Shown here in pieces: positions 60,301 through 64,000 of a stretch of DNA of 64,000 bases. The DNA comes from Kitasatospora fiedleri. Lineage in GTDB: Bacteria > Actinomycetota > Actinomycetes > Streptomycetales > Streptomycetaceae. Positions within the stretch are counted from its first letter, which is position 1; every line of letters begins with the position of its first letter. A program made the position numbers and the translations under genes. The stretch covers positions 1,364,001 to 1,428,000 of the forward strand of contig NZ_OX419519.1 of assembly GCF_948472415.1 (NCBI RefSeq), written 5' to 3'. The notes beneath the pieces were generated by a model. It had not been told where the DNA came from. It saw nothing but the letters and a program-made list of their open reading frames with translations, and ran no database searches.

Positions 60301-61298
60301 TCAGCTCTGCGCGCCCGCGTCGGTGGAGGCGCGGACGACGAGCTGCGGGGGGAAACGTTCGACGTTCTCGGCGCGGGCGGGGGCCGGGGCCTGGAGGAGG
60401 GTGAGGGCGCGTTCGGCCATGTCGGCGAGCGGGTGGCGGATGGAGGTGATCGGGGGGTCGAGGAGTTCGAGCAGTTCGGTGTCGTCGAAGCCGGTGACGG
60501 CGATCTCGCCGGGGACGGAGACCGCCGAGCGCTGGAGGGTGCTGACCAGGCCGACGGCGAGGACGTCCGCGCCGCAGACGACGGCGTCGATCTCGGTGCG
60601 GCGTTCGGCGACGCGGCGCCCGGCGGTGCGGCCGGCGTCGGTGGTGAAGCTGGGCAGCAGGACGGTGGTGGCGTCGGCGCCGCGGGCGGAGGTGAAGGCG
60701 GCGAGGCGTTCCGCGCCGGAGGAGGACGCCTGGTCGGCGGCGACCAGGGCGATCCGGCGGCGGCCGAGGGCGTCGAGGTGGTCGAGGAGCAGGCGCATCG
60801 CGGCCGCGTTGTCGAGCGTGACGGCGACGGTGCCGGAGTCGTGCGCCCAGCGGTCGAACAGGACCACGGGGGCGCGCCCGGCGGCGGCCCGGACGGCGAC
60901 CCCGGAGGCGGCGGCGGAGACCGGGACGACCAGCAGCCCGTCCACCCGTCCGCTCAGCAGGGTCTCGATCTGCTCCGCCTCGATGGCCGGCGAGTTCGCC
61001 GCGTCGGAGACCACCAACTGCCCGCCGGCCGCCCGGACCTGCTGGGCGATGGCGTCGGCGAGCTGGACGAAGTACGGGTTGGCGAGCGAGGGGACGACCA
61101 CGCCGACGGTGCCGGTGGTGCCGGTGCGCAGCGCCCGCGCGGAGTGGTTGGTGCGGTAGCCGAGCCGCCGGGCGGCCTCCTCGACGCGGCGGGCGAGGTC
61201 GGGGTCGACGTTGCGCGGGTGCCGGCCAGGACGCGCGAGGCGGTGGCGCGGGAGACGCCGGCGGCGGCGGCCACGTCGAGGAGTCGGGGCGCTGTCAC
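60301..61298 (-). CDS. LacI-family transcriptional regulator (apparent frameshift near 61218)
   Basis: About 332 residues if one base is added at 61217-61219, giving LLDVAAAAGVSRATASRVLAG followed by TPRNVDPDLARRVEEAARRL. The helix-turn-helix and hinge are canonical; the C-terminal periplasmic-binding-like domain (VGVVVPSLANPYFVQLADAI, VAVTLDNAAAMRLLLDHL, VTGFDDTELLELLDPPITSI) senses a sugar. GTG start with GAGGA 7 nt upstream. Divergent from ribokinase, its likely target. Confidence 0.9.
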
Positions 61299-61530
61299 GT
61301 GGGGGTCCTCCCCGGTCGGAGCGGTCGTAGCGGTCGGAACGGTCGGAACGGTCGGAATGGTGGAGCGGCTGAACGGTCGAGGGGTCGAGCGGTCCTGGGC
61401 GGGCGCGGCGCCGGTTCCGGAACGGTGCACGCCGGGCCTCGGAACGGCGGGTGGCGCCCCGGTGGACCCGGGTCGGCGCAATGCGCAGCACGAGGGTACT
61501 TGACGGCCTGTGAGCGCTGGTCCAGAGTGT
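61299..61530. repeat. lacI-rbsK intergenic region with 9-bp tandem repeats
   Basis: Five 9-bp units of CGGTCGGAA type at 61313-61357, right behind the lacI ribosome site, then degenerate cggtcg-like units to about 61400. No gene. Confidence 0.7.
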
Positions 61531-61546
61531 GGGAGATCGATCTCCC
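61531..61546. promoter_or_regulatory. LacI-type operator upstream of rbsK
   Basis: Perfect 16-bp palindrome GGGAGATCGATCTCCC with the central CG typical of LacI-family sites, centred about 20 nt before the ribokinase ATG, where binding would block transcription. Confidence 0.75.
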
Positions 61547-61557
61547 GAGGAGTCCGG

Positions 61558-62475
61558 ATGCCGTCCATCACCGTCGTCGGTTCGGTCAACCGCGACCTCG
61601 TCCTGACCGTCGAGGACCTGCCGCGGCCCGGCGAGACCGTGCTCGCGCGGGGCTTCGTCGAGGGCGTCGGCGGCAAGGGCGCCAACCAGGCCGTCGCGGC
61701 GGCCCGGCTCGGCTCGCAGGTGCGCCTGGTGGCCCGGGTCGGGGCGGACGCGGCGCCGATCCGGCGGGCGCTGGCCGCCGAGGGCGTGGACCTCGACGCG
61801 GTGCTCACCGCGCCGGACGCCAGTACCGGGATCGCCTCGGTGGTGGTCGACCGCGCGGGCGAGAACACCATCGTGGTCAACCCGGGCGCGAACGCCGTGC
61901 TCTCGGTCGAGGACCTGCCGCAGTGGCTGGCCCGCACGCCCGGCGAGGTGCTCCTGGTCCAGCACGAGGTGGCCGCCGAGGTGGTGGCCGCCGCGGTGCT
62001 GCGGGCCCGCGAGCAGGGCGGCACGGTCGTGCTCAACCCGGCCCCGGCCCGTCCGGTCGCCCCCGAGGTGCTGGCCGCCGTCGACGTCCTGGTCCCCAAC
62101 CTGGGCGAGCTGGCCGCCCTGCTCGGCGCCGAGCCCGTCACCGGACTGCCCGCCGCGCGCGAGCTGCTGGAGCGCGCCGCGCTGCCCTGCGGGGCGGTGG
62201 TGGTCACGCTCGGCGCGGACGGGGCGCTGATCAAGCGGCCGGGCCGCCCCGGCAGCGTCCACCTGCCCGCCCCGGTGGTGGACGCCATCGACACCGTCGG
62301 CGCCGGCGACACCTTCTGCGGCGCGCTCGCCGACGCGCTCGCCCGCGGCGCCGACCTGCCCACCGCCGCGGCCCGCGCCGTCCGGGCGGCCTCGCTGGCC
62401 GTCACCGGGCTCGGCGCCCAGTCCTCGATGCCCCGTGCGGCGCAGCTCGACTCCCCCGGGCCCGCCGCGTCCTGA
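61558..62475 (+). CDS. rbsK: Ribokinase (PfkB family)
   Basis: 305 residues from the ATG at 61558 (GAGGAG 5 nt upstream). Phosphorylates ribose or a related sugar. N-terminal VVGSVNRDLVLTVEDLPRPG, GGKGANQAVAAARLG (sugar site), NPAPA, and the PfkB signature DTVGAGDTFCGALADAL with the catalytic Asp. No ribose transporter is adjacent, unlike classical rbs operons. Confidence 0.93.
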   Translation: MPSITVVGSVNRDLVLTVEDLPRPGETVLARGFVEGVGGKGANQAVAAARLGSQVRLVARVGADAAPIRRALAAEGVDLDAVLTAPDASTGIASVVVDRAGENTIVVNPGANAVLSVEDLPQWLARTPGEVLLVQHEVAAEVVAAAVLRAREQGGTVVLNPAPARPVAPEVLAAVDVLVPNLGELAALLGAEPVTGLPAARELLERAALPCGAVVVTLGADGALIKRPGRPGSVHLPAPVVDAIDTVGAGDTFCGALADALARGADLPTAAARAVRAASLAVTGLGAQSSMPRAAQLDSPGPAAS

Positions 62476-62509
62476 ACCCGCCCCCTCCGCGACGTCCCGG
62501 CGTCCCGGC

Positions 62510-62585
62510 GTCCTGAACCGCCCGCGGCGTCCTGAACCGCCCGCGACGTCCTGAACCGCCCGCGACGTCCCGAACCGCCCGCGAC
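62510..62585. repeat. Four 19-bp tandem repeats after rbsK
   Basis: Units of GTCCTGAACCGCCCGCGAC type at 62510, 62529, 62548 and 62567. Each resembles the 3' end of rbsK (GTCCTGAACCCGCC at 62470 onward), including its TGA stop. Confidence 0.85.
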
Positions 62586-62651
62586 GTCCCGCCGTCCCGA
62601 CCACCCCGCCGTACCGCTTCCCCCGCACCGCCTGTTCAACGGAGAACACCC

Positions 62652-63998
62652 ATGCGCAGCCTCAAGCTCGGCCTGTTCGAGAACGCCCAGACCAACGCCA
62701 GCGGCACCGCCACCTGGCGGCACCCCGACAGCCGCCGCCACCTGTTCGACACCCTCGGCTACTGGCGCGAGGTCGCGCGGCTGTGCGAGGACGCCAAGCT
62801 GGACTTCCTGTTCCTGGCCGACGCCTGGGGCTGGTCGGAGATCGACGGGGTGCGCCCGCCGATCGCCACCGAGGAGACGCTCGACCTGCCGCGGCTGGAC
62901 CCGTTCGTGATCGCCTCGGCGCTGCTGGCCTCCACCACCGACCTGGGCCTGGTGGTGACCGGCTCGGTGCTGGTCGAACCGCCGTACGCGTTCGCCCGCC
63001 GGCTGGCCACCCTGGACCAGCTCTCCGGCGGCCGCCTGGGCTGGAACGTGGTGACCACCGGCACCGCCGACACCGCCGTGAAGGCGTTCGGGATGGACAT
63101 GGTCGCGCACGACGACCGGTACGCGATGGCCGAGGACTTCCTCGACCTGGTCTACAAGTACTGGGAGGGCGCCTGGGAGCCGGACGCCCTGGAGAAGGAC
63201 AAGGCCGGCCGGTTCGCCGACCCGGCGAAGGTGCACCAGGTCGCGCACGAGGGCCCGTACTTCCGCTCGCACGGCTACGGCAACACCGCCCGCTCCCCGC
63301 AGGGCACCCCGGTGCTGTTCCAGGCCGGCGCGTCCCCGGCGGGCCGCCGGGTCGGCGGACGGCACGGCGAGTGCATGTTCGTCGGCAGCGGCAGCGTCGA
63401 GCAGCTGGCCGGCCACACCGAGGCGATCCGCGCGGAGGCCGTGCGGGCCGGGCGCGGGGCCGACGGGGTCAAGGTGATGTCGGCGTTCTCCTGCGTGGTC
63501 GGCGCGACCACCTCGGACGCCGAGCGCCGCTGGCAGCGGGTGCTGGACGCCCAGCGCCCGGAGGTCACCGTCGCCTCGTACGCGATGTTCACCGGCCTGG
63601 ACCTGTCCTCGTACGCGCCGGACACCCCGATGACCGAGCTGTCCACCGAGATGTCGCAGACCCAGGTCGCCCGGTTCGCGGGGAAGACGGTCGGCGACGT
63701 GCTCGCCGACTGGCACACCCACGGGGTGGGCGCCCGCCCGGTGGTCGGCACCGCCGAGGAGATCGCCGACGAGCTCTGCGCCCTGGCGGAGGGCGCCGAC
63801 CTGGACGGCTTCCTGCTCTCGCCGACCGTCCAGCCGGCCTCCACGGTCGAGTTCGTCGAGTCGGTGCTGCCGATCCTGCGCGAGCGCGGCGCGTTCCGCG
63901 GCGCGTACGCGGACGGCGAGTCGCTGCGCGAGCGCCTGACCGGCTCCGGCGACCGGGCGCTGCCCGCCGGCCACCCGGCCGCGCGGCACCGCCACTGA
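62652..63998 (+). CDS. FMN-dependent monooxygenase, NtaA/SnaA/DszA (luciferase-like) family
   Basis: 448 residues of the bacterial luciferase-like superfamily subgroup acting on nitrilotriacetate, dibenzothiophene sulfone and similar substrates, which needs a separate flavin reductase. Family blocks: LDFLFLADAWGW, LDPFVIASALLASTTDLGLV, VTGSVLVEPPYAFARRLATL, LSGGRLGWNVVTTG, GPYFRSHGYGNTARSPQGTP and VLFQAGASPAGR. GGAGAA precedes ATG. No reductase gene is in the window; substrate unknown. Confidence 0.92.
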   Translation: MRSLKLGLFENAQTNASGTATWRHPDSRRHLFDTLGYWREVARLCEDAKLDFLFLADAWGWSEIDGVRPPIATEETLDLPRLDPFVIASALLASTTDLGLVVTGSVLVEPPYAFARRLATLDQLSGGRLGWNVVTTGTADTAVKAFGMDMVAHDDRYAMAEDFLDLVYKYWEGAWEPDALEKDKAGRFADPAKVHQVAHEGPYFRSHGYGNTARSPQGTPVLFQAGASPAGRRVGGRHGECMFVGSGSVEQLAGHTEAIRAEAVRAGRGADGVKVMSAFSCVVGATTSDAERRWQRVLDAQRPEVTVASYAMFTGLDLSSYAPDTPMTELSTEMSQTQVARFAGKTVGDVLADWHTHGVGARPVVGTAEEIADELCALAEGADLDGFLLSPTVQPASTVEFVESVLPILRERGAFRGAYADGESLRERLTGSGDRALPAGHPAARHRH

Positions 63999-64000
63999 CC

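Overview
The window is high-GC chromosomal DNA of an actinomycete of the family Streptomycetaceae (Streptomyces or Kitasatospora type). Evidence: extreme third-position G/C, frequent GTG starts, a sporulation gene (ssgB), the actinobacterial phosphatidylinositol-mannoside gene set, and a gene order matching, from memory, the S. coelicolor core-chromosome segment from relA to the arginine cluster. There is no phage, integrase, insertion sequence, CRISPR array or secondary-metabolite cluster.

Layout. 1-10.6 kb (all minus): rel (partial), apt, secF, secD, yajC, ruvB, ruvA, ruvC, a YebC-type regulator, pdxT, pdxS. This covers stringent response, purine salvage, protein export, Holliday-junction resolution and PLP synthesis. 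10.7-21.5 kb: a LemA-like protein, a tautomerase-like protein, the coupled pgsA-patA-pimA set, HIT and thrS on minus; an EF-G-like GTPase and an unknown membrane protein on plus. 21.7-29.1 kb: a DEDDh exonuclease, two minus tRNA-Val(CAC), ssgB, a CGNR regulator, a DsbA-like protein, a GNAT enzyme, the pabB-pabC pair, and a plus tRNA cluster Gly-Cys-Val-Val-Val. 29.3-38.8 kb (more accessory): a small membrane protein, a membrane Ser/Thr kinase, a methyltransferase-DedA pair divergent from a NarL-type two-component system, small unknown proteins, an SpoU/TrmH methyltransferase, and a MarR regulator divergent from a membrane protein. 38.9-46.7 kb: corrinoid and siroheme genes (cysG-like, a BluB-CobT fusion with a giant low-complexity N-terminus, cobL) and a GNAT enzyme. 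46.8-52.1 kb: metNIQ with an upstream Cys/Met leader ORF, a GNAT enzyme and a covalent-flavin oxidase. 52.2-60.0 kb: argH, argG, argR and the coupled argCJBD operon with two ARG-box regions. 60.3-64 kb: a LacI regulator divergent from a ribokinase, then a flavin-dependent monooxygenase.

The most interesting signals are regulatory. (1) An inverted repeat lies exactly midway (66.5 bp each way) between two apparently leaderless divergent starts, the methyltransferase-DedA operon and a two-component system. (2) A 28-codon Cys/Met leader ORF precedes metNIQ. (3) AT-rich or perfect palindromes lie at the marR and lacI divergent promoters. (4) Repeats downstream of ruvA, pabC and rbsK are each copies of that gene's own 3' end including the stop codon.

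Quality caveat: eleven single-base frameshifts interrupt eight otherwise well-conserved genes. Each is repaired by adding one base, almost always to a short C or G run, so systematic homopolymer undercalls in the assembly are the likeliest cause. I therefore annotate these as intact genes spanning the frameshift. I do not see a convincing wholly new multi-gene system; the best candidate is the symmetric two-component/lipid-enzyme divergon at 32.3-35.6 kb.
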